Assembly (NCBI GenBank): GCA_964472565.1
Contig: CAYYNB010000236.1
Span: 1-7,791 of the forward strand
DNA length: 7,791 bases
Direction of reading: 5' to 3'
Source of the DNA: DATAMF01 sp964472565
GTDB taxonomy: Bacteria > Chloroflexota > Anaerolineae > Aggregatilineales > Aggregatilineaceae
Both the position numbers and the translations under genes were made by a program. Shown piece by piece: positions 1 through 5,712 of the stretch. The notes under the pieces were generated by a model. The model had not been told where the DNA came from. It made no database searches and worked only from the letters and a program-made list of their open reading frames with translations. The first letter of the stretch is position 1, and every line of letters starts with the position of its first letter.

Positions 1-280
1 CCTCTCCGGCGTGTGAGGAGCCAGGTTTTACCTGGCGACCCCCTCCGGGCAGACAACGGCAGTCGTGCATCGCCCAAACCGGCGCGCACTCCGCTGTCTT
101 GCATGCTGCGTAATACGCCCGGATGGGGGTCGGTGGGCGCGTGCGCCCACTGGGACGCGCTGCGAGGCGCGTCCAATCGCACACAAGCACATCGACCAGC
201 CAGGCTGATAGGTCGAACCATCCCCTACCGCTCCTCAAAGTGCAGTTGGTCACCCAACCGCAAGGACACCCACGAGCGTG
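1..280. other. gene-free GC-rich flank with several hairpins
   Basis: I see no gene here that I would defend; the open frames across it have arbitrary, Arg/Pro-rich composition and no ribosome binding site. What can be seen is secondary-structure potential. There is a 7-bp stem with TTT loop at 20-36 (GCCAGGT/ACCTGGC). Two adjacent GC-rich hairpins lie at 134-149 (TGGGCGC/GCGCCCA) and 153-174 (GGACGCGC/GCGCGTCC, 6-base loop). A small one lies at 245-258 (GTTGG/CCAAC). None is followed by a T-run on either strand, so none is a standard intrinsic terminator. The region is downstream of the WYL regulator. Confidence 0.5.
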
Positions 281-1243
281 TTATGTGTGTGAGGTGAAGT
301 GTTGGATCATCTGTTGTGCATCGTCGAGAACAGCTTCCTTCAACTCAACAGGGGCGATCACCTCCGCCGAAGTGCCCAGCCCAAACACCAGCATCTTCGC
401 CAGCAGCAATGAGTCCATCATCAGCCGCAGTGTGATCCATTCCGCTTCGTTTGTTTCTTCGAGAACTTCCCACCGTCCCGGCGTCAACGATTTGACGAAG
501 GCAACCCGCTCCGGATGTACGCGCAGCGTGCAGTGGTATTCAGAAAAGCTGTTGATGAATTCCTGCAGATGTTCCTGCCAGTAACGCTGAAGGTCAAAGT
601 CAGGATGGCGCATGAAGTGGCAATCCAGCCTATGGACCTCATGGAACCGTGTCACCCGGTAAGTGCGAAACTCATCGTTTCTCCACGCCACCAGATACCA
701 TTGGCCGGACTTATTGATCAAACTGTATGGTTCCAATACCCGTTCAACGACATCCCCCTGATACCGCTCATAGAGGGCATGCACCGAATAATCCTCGTAT
801 ACGGCCCGCTGAAGATCATCCCAGAACACGGGCATTTTGTCGTCGTGCCACCACCAGGTTGAGTCGATCATCAACCGCTGCCGGATATGTTCAACCGTGA
901 GGGAATGGGCGGTGGGCAGCGCAGCCAGCAGCTTGAGTGCTAACTGTTCGGCGGCATCATGCAAGCCAACGTCACGCAGCACGGCTTGATTGTTGGCCAC
1001 AAAAAGGGCTTGCACTTCCGGTGTGTGTAGTCCTGTCAGCCGGGTACGATAGCGCTCATCCAGTGCAATCCCCCCACCGTGACCGCCTTCGGTGTAGATC
1101 GGCACTCCCGCTAGCGACAGCGCATCAACGTCGCGCAGGATCGTTCGACGTGACACGTCCAGCTCTTTTGCCAGCGTTTCCGCTGTCAATTTGCCGCGTG
1201 TTTGCAGCAGCAGCATCAATGCCAACAGCCGATCAGCGCGCAT
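281..1243 (-). CDS. YafY-type HTH/WYL-domain transcriptional regulator
   Basis: A DNA-binding regulator of 320 residues. Residues 1-55 form a DeoR/HTH_11-like winged helix (LTAETLAKELDVSRRTILRD), followed by the usual GGHGGG turn around residues 53-58. A WYL ligand-sensing domain covers roughly 135-210, with the diagnostic W-Y-L triplet at 182-184 (QWYLVAW), and a WCX-type C-terminal region runs to the end. The length is normal for the family. I start it at 1243 because the family usually begins MRxDRLLxLM. The alternative ATG at 1280-1282 lies inside the palindrome at 1274-1294 and would add 13 atypical residues. It is divergent from the alpha/beta hydrolase and probably regulates it and itself through that palindrome. 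WYL domains are known or suspected to bind small ligands or nucleic acid; the effector here is unknown. Confidence 0.9.
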   Translation of the reverse strand: MRADRLLALMLLLQTRGKLTAETLAKELDVSRRTILRDVDALSLAGVPIYTEGGHGGGIALDERYRTRLTGLHTPEVQALFVANNQAVLRDVGLHDAAEQLALKLLAALPTAHSLTVEHIRQRLMIDSTWWWHDDKMPVFWDDLQRAVYEDYSVHALYERYQGDVVERVLEPYSLINKSGQWYLVAWRNDEFRTYRVTRFHEVHRLDCHFMRHPDFDLQRYWQEHLQEFINSFSEYHCTLRVHPERVAFVKSLTPGRWEVLEETNEAEWITLRLMMDSLLLAKMLVFGLGTSAEVIAPVELKEAVLDDAQQMIQHFTSHT

Positions 1244-1273
1244 GATAATTCTCAGCCATCCCATTCTGTTTTT

Positions 1274-1294
1274 GGGTGACATGAGGTGTCACCC
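1274..1294. promoter_or_regulatory. palindromic operator candidate between the divergent genes
   Basis: A perfect inverted repeat, GGGTGACA-TGAGG-TGTCACCC, with 8-bp arms and a 5-base spacer, lies between the regulator start (1243) and the hydrolase start (1342). Dimeric winged-helix regulators of the DeoR/YafY type commonly bind such sites next to their own gene, so I infer that this is the WYL protein's operator. AT-rich candidates for a -10 toward the hydrolase follow (TATCAT at 1304-1309 and TATACT at 1315-1320). No good -35 is spaced correctly from either, so the exact promoter is not resolved. Confidence 0.6.
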
Positions 1295-1341
1295 AAGATC
1301 ATGTATCATAAAGATATACTCAGAAAACAAGGAGACACAAC

Positions 1342-2181
1342 ATGACTCACACCCTACGCGGCCACCTCGATCTCGGTGATGGCACACTGTACTACGAAAC
1401 TGCCGGAACCGGAGAGCCACTGGTTCTCTCCCATGCTGCCTTCCTGGACAGCCGCATGTTTGATGCTCAGTGGGAGCTGTTGGCGCAGCAGTTCCAGGTA
1501 GTCCGCTATGATATGCGGGGATACGGGCAATCCAGTGCAGCACAAGGGCCTCTCTGCCGCAGGACCGACCTCAGCCGGTTGCTCAACCATCTCACCATTG
1601 AGCAGGCCCACTTCGTTGGGTGTTCGAATGGCGGTGAGCTTGTGCTTGACCTCGCTTTGGAACAACCCGATCGGGCGCTTTCGCTCACCCTGGTCGGTTC
1701 GACGCCAAGCGGATTTGAAATGAAGGGAGAACCGCCGCGGTATATTCTGGAGATGGTTGAGGCAGCCCAACGCGGCGATATCGAACGAGTGAATGAGCTC
1801 CAAATTCGTATCTATTTGGATGGCTCGTTCCGTGAACCAGATGCAGTTAATTCTGATCTGCGTGCCAAGGCGCTGGCGATGAATCGTATTCCGGTCGAGC
1901 GTCAAACGTTTTTTGTCGCCGACATGCAGCCGGGGTGTCCCCTGAATCCACCGGCGATTACACGCCTGCATGAGGTTCGAGTCCCGGTGTTGGTGGTCGC
2001 TGGCGCACTGGATCATTCAGAGGTTCTGCGAGCCGCCGATATTTTGGCCAGCGGTATTCCCAATGCCCGCAAGGTCATCATCGAGTCAGCTGGCCATGTC
2101 CCAAGTTTTGAGAGACACGATGTGTTTAATCCGCTTCTAACAGGGTTTCTGCAAGATCCACAGCGAGTTCTTCAGCGTTAG
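1342..2181 (+). CDS. alpha/beta hydrolase (esterase/lactonase-like)
   Basis: A 279-residue cytoplasmic alpha/beta-hydrolase-fold enzyme with no signal peptide. The nucleophile elbow is GCSNGG, with Ser95. The likely acid is Asp224 in the GALD motif after the strand VPVLVVA, and the base is His252 in SAGHVPSFERHD, so the catalytic triad is complete. The oxyanion segment after the first strands reads LSHAAFLD instead of the common HGxxG. The family includes 3-oxoadipate enol-lactonase-like esterases, haloperoxidase-like enzymes and C-C hydrolases, and the substrate cannot be told from sequence. The start is supported by GGAG at 1331-1334, 7 bases upstream. It is divergent from the WYL regulator and probably under its control. 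Its stop is 27 bases from the 3' end of the convergent group II intron. Confidence 0.9.
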   Translation: MTHTLRGHLDLGDGTLYYETAGTGEPLVLSHAAFLDSRMFDAQWELLAQQFQVVRYDMRGYGQSSAAQGPLCRRTDLSRLLNHLTIEQAHFVGCSNGGELVLDLALEQPDRALSLTLVGSTPSGFEMKGEPPRYILEMVEAAQRGDIERVNELQIRIYLDGSFREPDAVNSDLRAKALAMNRIPVERQTFFVADMQPGCPLNPPAITRLHEVRVPVLVVAGALDHSEVLRAADILASGIPNARKVIIESAGHVPSFERHDVFNPLLTGFLQDPQRVLQR

Positions 2182-2208
2182 CCTGTAAAAAGCGCGACCG
2201 GCTGAAAA

Positions 2209-2280
2209 ATCGGGATAGGGGGACGCTCAAGCGCCCCCCTCCCACACCACCGGACATGCGGGTCCGCATCCGGCGGTTCG
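2209..2280 (-). ncRNA. group II intron domains V and VI and 3' splice site
   Basis: On the minus strand, domain V spans about 2276-2247. It is a hairpin starting CCGCCGGATGCG with loop GACC, a 2-base GT bulge, and a return strand ending TCCGGTGG, giving the typical 34-nt-class shape and a CGC-type triad at the base. Domain VI (2243-2212) pairs GGGA/TCCC and GGGGGG/CCCCCC below a CGCT/AGCG tip. The unpaired A at 2216 has seven bases between it and the proposed last intron base, the expected position for the lariat branch point. The intron ends in AT at 2210-2209, and the 3' exon continues TTTTCAGCC. Confidence 0.82.
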
Positions 2281-2281
2281 G

Positions 2282-3574
2282 TCAAGTCGAACGAAAAGAT
2301 TGGTAACGATTGAAGAAACCCACTAAACCCAACTCTTCCCAGAAGGCATTGTTCAGCGCCCTCTGGAGCGGAGGTGAAGCAGCTAATCGCCAGTGACCTT
2401 TCGCTGTACCTCCGGCGCGCTTGGCCCAAAACTCGGACACTCCACGCGCACGCAAGTTACAATAGCGATTGGCAGGCGTTTTCCATTGCACCCAGACCAG
2501 TTGACGTAAGCGACGACGGAGATGTTGGTCCAGTTGCATCATGTGCGTTTTCGCGTCAGCAAGACGGAAATAGCCTACCCAGCCCGTGATGTAGCAGTTG
2601 AGTCGGTCAATCACGGCTTCAACCGCCTGCCCACCACTACGGCGTGTCATTTGGCGTAGTCTGCGCTTCACTCGGTCCAGACTGCGGCGAGCCAGGCCGA
2701 TGCCCACCTCACCGCTTTTCCTTCAATGGAAGCTGAAGCCCAGGAACTGGCGTTTCGTCGCCTCGTCCACCGCGCTTTTCGCCTCATTGATTTTCAGTCG
2801 CATCCGTCCTTCGATGAACCGCTGCGTACTGCCCATCACCCGTTCGGCGGCTGACCGACTGCGCACATAGATGTTGCAGTCGTCCGCGTACCGTACAAAG
2901 TGATGACCACGTTCTTCCAGTTTGCGATCCAATTCGGTCAACACAATATTGGACAGGAGCGGTGACAACGGGCCACCTTGCGGTGTGCCCTCACTTGTCT
3001 CCACCACCACCCCATTCACCATCACGCCCGCTTTCAGGTACGCATTCACCAACCGTAACACACGTTTGTCTGTGACGGTCTGTTTCATCCGTTCCATCAG
3101 TCGGTCATGATGGACTGTGTCGAAGAACTGCGCCAGATCAATGTCCACCACCCAGGTATAGCCTTCTTCGATATAACTGCGCGCCGCTTGCACGGCTTGA
3201 TGTGCGCTTCGATTGGGGCGAAACCCGTAGCTGTGGTCACTGAAGGTTGGCTCGAAGACGTCACTGAGTACCTGTGATATCGCTTGTTGGATGAAACGGT
3301 CTAGCACCGTGGGTATCCCCAACTGGCGCTTTCCACCGCCATCCTTTGGTATCATCGTGCGCTTGACCGGACTGGGTTGGTAGACCTCCGCGTCCAGTCG
3401 CGCGCGGATACTCAGCCAATGCTCGCGCAGATGGTCGGCCAATGCTTCGGTCGTCATCCCATCCACGCCTGGCGCACCGCCGTTGCGTTCTACTCGCTTC
3501 AGCGCCGCTAACAGATTCTTTCGACTGAAAATCCGTTCCCATAGCTCTTCGTGTTGAGTGCGTTCGTCTTCCAT
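2282..3574 (-). pseudogene. ltrA: group II intron reverse transcriptase/maturase, interrupted by in-frame TGA
   Basis: This intron-encoded protein reverse transcribes the intron and helps it splice. The first 283 codons (3574-2726) carry the RT domain: GGAPGVDGM at 32-40, SYGFRPNRSAHQA at 115-127, VVDIDLAQFFD at 142-151, EGTPQGGPLSPLLSN at 195-209 and the catalytic YADD at 229-232. The frame ends with FLGFSFH and a TGA at 2725-2723. The same frame continues for 146 codons with the maturase (GIIM) domain, including LNCYITGWVGYFRLAD, and ends FNRYQSFRST at a second TGA. So this is a point nonsense change, not a frameshift; without it the product would be 430 residues, normal for class C. There is no HNH domain. 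The ATG at 3574 has no clear ribosome binding site. Either the protein is split and inactive, or both halves act together, or the codon is read through; inactivation is most likely. Confidence 0.87.
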
Positions 3575-4080
3575 TTGACCCGATAACGGCCTCTCGCCCC
3601 AAACCCTTCTCCCCGGCCTTCAGCCTTCCTTCCGCGTTTGGTCTGGCCTTGCCAGCTTCGGCTGTCCGCGCCGCTACCTTTCTCCTTTCCTCTCAACTCC
3701 CTGTCCGTTTGGCCCTTGGCCCTGTAAACGGCTTTCGCCGTTCGCCCTGGATGGTCGTTACTCCATCGACTACTATGGCCGCTGCTGACGCCTGCAAAAA
3801 AAACGCAGGCCTCCCCGGATAAGGTGCGATTACTTTCCCCCAAGCCCTGCCGCGTTTACATCGAGCCGCTTTGGTCCTCTTTGGGCGTCACTGTCCTGTG
3901 CCAGCTCACCCCACGCTCCATGCCTCTTACGCGGTTCTTGTTCATCAGGTCCAGGGTTTGCTCTCCGGCTTCCTTCCCACGCCTGCTCACGCTCGACACA
4001 GTTGCCTTCGGCTCGTGGTTCGTCGGACCAACGTCCACAGCGGTCTTGCACCGCCTAGTTATCGCCCATGCCGGGCGTAC

Positions 4081-4107
4081 ACAGAAACGGCACGTGAGAA
4101 CGTGCCG
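4081..4107 (-). terminator. intrinsic terminator serving as the intron's 5' exon
   Basis: On the minus strand a perfect 8-bp stem CGGCACGT/ACGTGCCG with a TCTC loop is followed by TTTCTGT, and the group II intron begins at the next base. Outer bases (ACAGA/TCTGT) can lengthen the stem. It lies 26 bases after the stop of the truncated minus-strand gene at 4134 and was probably its terminator. Class C introns are known to insert just 3' of such hairpins, so this site both explains the target and supports the class. Confidence 0.75.
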
Positions 4108-4133
4108 CTCTGTGTGGGGTGATGTCGGGCGGG

Positions 4134-4238
4134 CTAGTTCGCCGCATCCGTGTCGGTGTCGGCAGTCTGCCCGCGTTTGGTGATGATGAAATCGACGCGG
4201 TGGGCAGTCACTTCCAACTGCCCCTGCGGGGCCTTGTC
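4134..4238 (-). pseudogene. 3' remnant of a minus-strand gene, possibly SSB-like
   Basis: Only the last ~34 codons of a gene remain. The tail reads DKAPQGQLEVTAHRVDFI, then an acidic end (QTADTDTDAAN), and stops with TAG 26 bases before a terminator hairpin. A strand of the type LEV-A-RVDFI followed by an acidic tail recalls the C-terminal edge of the OB fold in single-stranded DNA-binding proteins, but the fragment is too short to be sure and the classic DDDIPF tip is absent. Upstream, the frame runs into three 21-base repeats (encoding repeated LKLxW), which are not part of the gene. I infer that a transposon end replaced the 5' part of the gene near 4235-4243. Confidence 0.4.
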
Positions 4239-4243
4239 TTGTG

Positions 4244-4372
4244 AATTCCAGTGTAACTTGAGAAGAAAATCGCCCGTATCACGGGAAACAAGATCAATCG
4301 CCGGCACGAATCCCGTGAGAAAAATCCAGCATAACTTGAGAAAAAGTCCCAAATTCCAGCGTAACTTGAGAA
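4244..4372 (+). repeat. three 21-base direct repeats, transposon-end-like
   Basis: Three copies of a 21-base unit with core TTCCAGCGTAACTTGAGAA lie at 4244-4264, 4322-4342 and 4352-4372, all in the same orientation, differing at only one to three positions. Between the first two, TCACGGGA (4279-4286) and TCCCGTGA (4311-4318) form an inverted pair. Spaced copies of a ~20-base site at one end of an element are typical of transposases that bind multiple end sites (Tn7 TnsB, Tn5053 TniA, IS21 IstA). TGT triplets just outside (4235 and 4240) could be the terminal bases. No matching opposite end is seen in the window. Confidence 0.6.
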
Positions 4373-4437
4373 AACCTCTCCAATGTTCACCAGGGCTACC
4401 CACAGGTGGTCCGGTTCAATCAAAGGAGAAGTAGCTG

Positions 4438-4614
4438 ATGGGACTCAAACGTAAACCACCTCTAGATAACCTTCGTCGCGTGCGAAGCACCGGGCAACAC
4501 CTGTGCAGAGTTATCACCAATAAAGCAGGTCATCCCGTTAGAACACCGTTGGCCCCCATACTGTTTTGCCTTTTCGCAGTCAATTCGACGAAAGTCCAGT
4601 GGGTAATAGTATAA
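4438..4614 (+). CDS. short frame, possible truncated TnsA-like N-terminus
   Basis: A 58-codon frame with a good ribosome binding site, AAAGGAG at 4422-4428, 9 bases before ATG. The product starts MGLKRKPPLDNLRRVRSTGQ and continues with HLCRVITNKAGHPVRT, basic in composition. The remaining ~18 residues are hydrophobic and look unrelated. The pattern (basic N-terminus, STG, then a short strand and a K-x-G-x-x-V turn) resembles the start of some TnsA-type endonucleases, and tnsA is the gene nearest the right end in Tn7. The position directly inside the 21-base repeats fits that. I infer that it was cut around codon 40 by later rearrangement. It could equally be an unrelated short peptide; homology was not tested. 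Confidence 0.33.
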   Translation: MGLKRKPPLDNLRRVRSTGQHLCRVITNKAGHPVRTPLAPILFCLFAVNSTKVQWVIV

Positions 4615-4615
4615 T
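4610..4615 (+). promoter_or_regulatory. consensus -10 element (TATAAT) before the small membrane protein
   Basis: A perfect TATAAT lies 35 bases upstream of the ATG at 4651. No convincing -35 lies at 16-18 bases; TTCGAC at 4584-4589 is 20 bases away. It is suggestive only. Confidence 0.3.
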
Positions 4616-4650
4616 TCCAAAAAATACAACAGTGGAGCACACCAACTCTA

Positions 4651-4848
4651 ATGGCAAAGAAAATAGAAGGCCTATGGTTCTTAAGGTTCGTCGCCGGAAT
4701 GATGATACTCTGGGGATTGGGCTGCGCGGGCTTCCTAATCATCTGTGCTGGCTACCTCACACATCCGTTCGAAATCAGGCGAAAAGAATGCTATTGGTTT
4801 GAACACACGCACGCACACGAATTAGCAAGGATCCACGACATGCAATAG
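4651..4848 (+). CDS. small putative membrane protein, unknown function
   Basis: A 65-residue frame. After a lysine-containing start (MAKK) there is one long hydrophobic stretch at about residues 14-36 (VAGMMILWGLGCAGFLIICAGYL), which would make a single membrane helix with the N-terminus inside. The C-terminal part is charged and histidine-rich (FEHTHAHELARIHDMQ). A weak GTGGAG lies 13 bases before the ATG, and a TATAAT is further upstream. It ends two bases before the insertion site of the IS5-family element. I do not recognise a family. It may be a real orphan gene or a chance frame between mobile elements. Confidence 0.35.
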   Translation: MAKKIEGLWFLRFVAGMMILWGLGCAGFLIICAGYLTHPFEIRRKECYWFEHTHAHELARIHDMQ

Positions 4849-4867
4849 ACTAGGTTCTGTTGACATT

Positions 4868-5627
4868 TCATCGTAACCAAATCAGCGCACTGGCAAACTG
4901 CAAAAAGCCCAGGAAACGGCTGGCAAGCTTGTCAAAGCGTGAGAAGAGATGACGAAACTGCTTAATCTTATTGAAAAAACACTCGACCAAAGCCCGTTCG
5001 CGGTAGCGCCAAGTGTCGTACGCACGCGGTTGCTTCCGGTTTTTGCGCGACGGAATGACTGGGATCGCCCCCCGGTCAATGATAAAGGCGATGAGGTCAT
5101 CACTATCAAAGGCGCGATCGCCCAGGACATATTCCCCGACCTGCTCGCCCAGCAGGGCTTGGCCTTGGGTACTCTCATGGCATTCACCACCGGTCAAAAT
5201 GAACCGCAAGGGATTGCCCAACCCATCGACTTTGGCATGGATTTTAGTGCTAAAGCCGCCCCGACTCCGCCCCAACGCTTGCGCGTCCTGTCCACCGTTT
5301 TTTTGACGCCCCTGCAGCGCACGGGTGGGCACGCACAATGGTTCCATCCAGCATCACATTTTCCAGATCGGGATCGTTAGCGAAATGGGCTAGCATGGCT
5401 TCCCAGACCCCATGGTCACACCAGCGGGCAAAGCGTTTGTAGACGCTGTTCCATTTCCCGTTTTCCGCGGGCAGCAGTCGCCATTGGGCGCCACTGCGCA
5501 GCATCCATCATCCGGCTTCCACAAAGCGCCGGCACTTGGCTTCGTTCCCGACATAGGCCCGGGGACACGCCCGGAGAAACTCCAGGATTTTCGTCCATTG
5601 ATCGTCACGTAGGGTTGTAGTTGTCAT
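4868..5627 (-). pseudogene. IS5-family transposase in two frames, with extra nonsense codon
   Basis: This is a DDE transposase acting on the element's own ends. The first frame starts MTTTTLRDDQWTKILEFLRA at 5627 and contains the N-terminal IS5 domain (WMLRSGAQWRLLP, WNSVYKRFARW) and the first acidic residue in VMLDGT. It is broken by TGA at 5510-5508, codon 40, where related proteins read FVEAVLWML. It then runs to 5250. The second frame, entered by a +1 shift (or -2) at a run of seven A on the coding strand (5304-5298), carries the second Asp in VLGDRAFDSDDL and the Glu in YRERALVECFFNKIK, ending ALIWLR. Frame change at an A-run is normal for this IS group; the nonsense codon is not. Restart at the ATG at 5504 would lose about 41 residues. 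Probably inactive. Confidence 0.85.
5298..5304 (-). promoter_or_regulatory. A7 slippery run at the transposase frame junction
   Basis: On the coding (minus) strand the sequence GCGTCAAAAAAACGG places seven A exactly where the two transposase frames overlap. Loss of one A from the transcript, or a +1 ribosomal shift, would join GASK to NGGQDAQALGRSRGG, which restores the conserved family sequence. Transcriptional slippage is the simplest explanation. Confidence 0.6.
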
Positions 5628-5712
5628 GAGGCGTAATTCTCCGCCTCTTGCATCAAATGTCAACAGAACCTAGCCCAGCTCGTGACCGGGTTTTGTCTTG
5701 AAAGGAATTGTG

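Larger units (their letters stand above)
2209..4080 (-). mobile_element. group II intron, class C-like, near full length
   Basis: A retroelement of about 1,872 bases read on the minus strand. The 5' end starts GTACGCCCGGCATGGGCG, close to the common bacterial start GTGCGCCCGGCATGGGCG, and is followed by a long structured domain I-III region without credible coding (about 4080-3575). Domain IV holds the maturase gene. Domains V and VI follow at 2276-2212, and the 3' end reads ...TATCCCGAT. The class C assignment rests on three things: total size, a ~430-codon maturase without an HNH endonuclease, and insertion directly after a terminator hairpin (4081-4107). The 5' boundary could be off by a few bases because GTGTACG also occurs there. 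The RNA parts look intact; the encoded protein has a nonsense codon. Confidence 0.88.
4853..5670 (-). mobile_element. IS5-family insertion sequence (IS427-like), 818 bp
   Basis: Perfect 16-bp terminal inverted repeats GGTTCTGTTGACATTT lie at 4853-4868 and, inverted, at 5655-5670. Both ends abut TA within CTAG, so the target duplication is TA or CTAG; the palindrome makes the exact boundary ambiguous by a base or two. The element holds one transposase gene in two overlapping frames on the minus strand. Size, ends and gene arrangement fit the IS427 subgroup of IS5. It lies between the small membrane-protein frame and the rve-type transposase. Confidence 0.88.

Noticed and set aside
1354..2016. 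A 220-codon minus-strand frame opposite the alpha/beta hydrolase
   Set aside because: It is antisense to a gene with a complete catalytic triad; its product has no recognisable domain and its length follows from codon bias.
3824..4183. Several open frames on both strands between about 3575 and 4080
   Set aside because: They lie within domains I-III of the group II intron RNA, have low-complexity Arg/Pro/Ser composition and no ribosome binding sites.
4221..4234. CCCC-TGC-GGGG palindrome within the truncated minus-strand gene
   Set aside because: It lies in coding sequence with no T-run on either side; not a terminator.
4134..4403. An 89-codon minus-strand frame with repeated LKLxW segments, which might look like a repeat protein
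   Set aside because: The repeated segments are translations of the 21-base DNA repeats; only the last ~34 codons look like real coding sequence.
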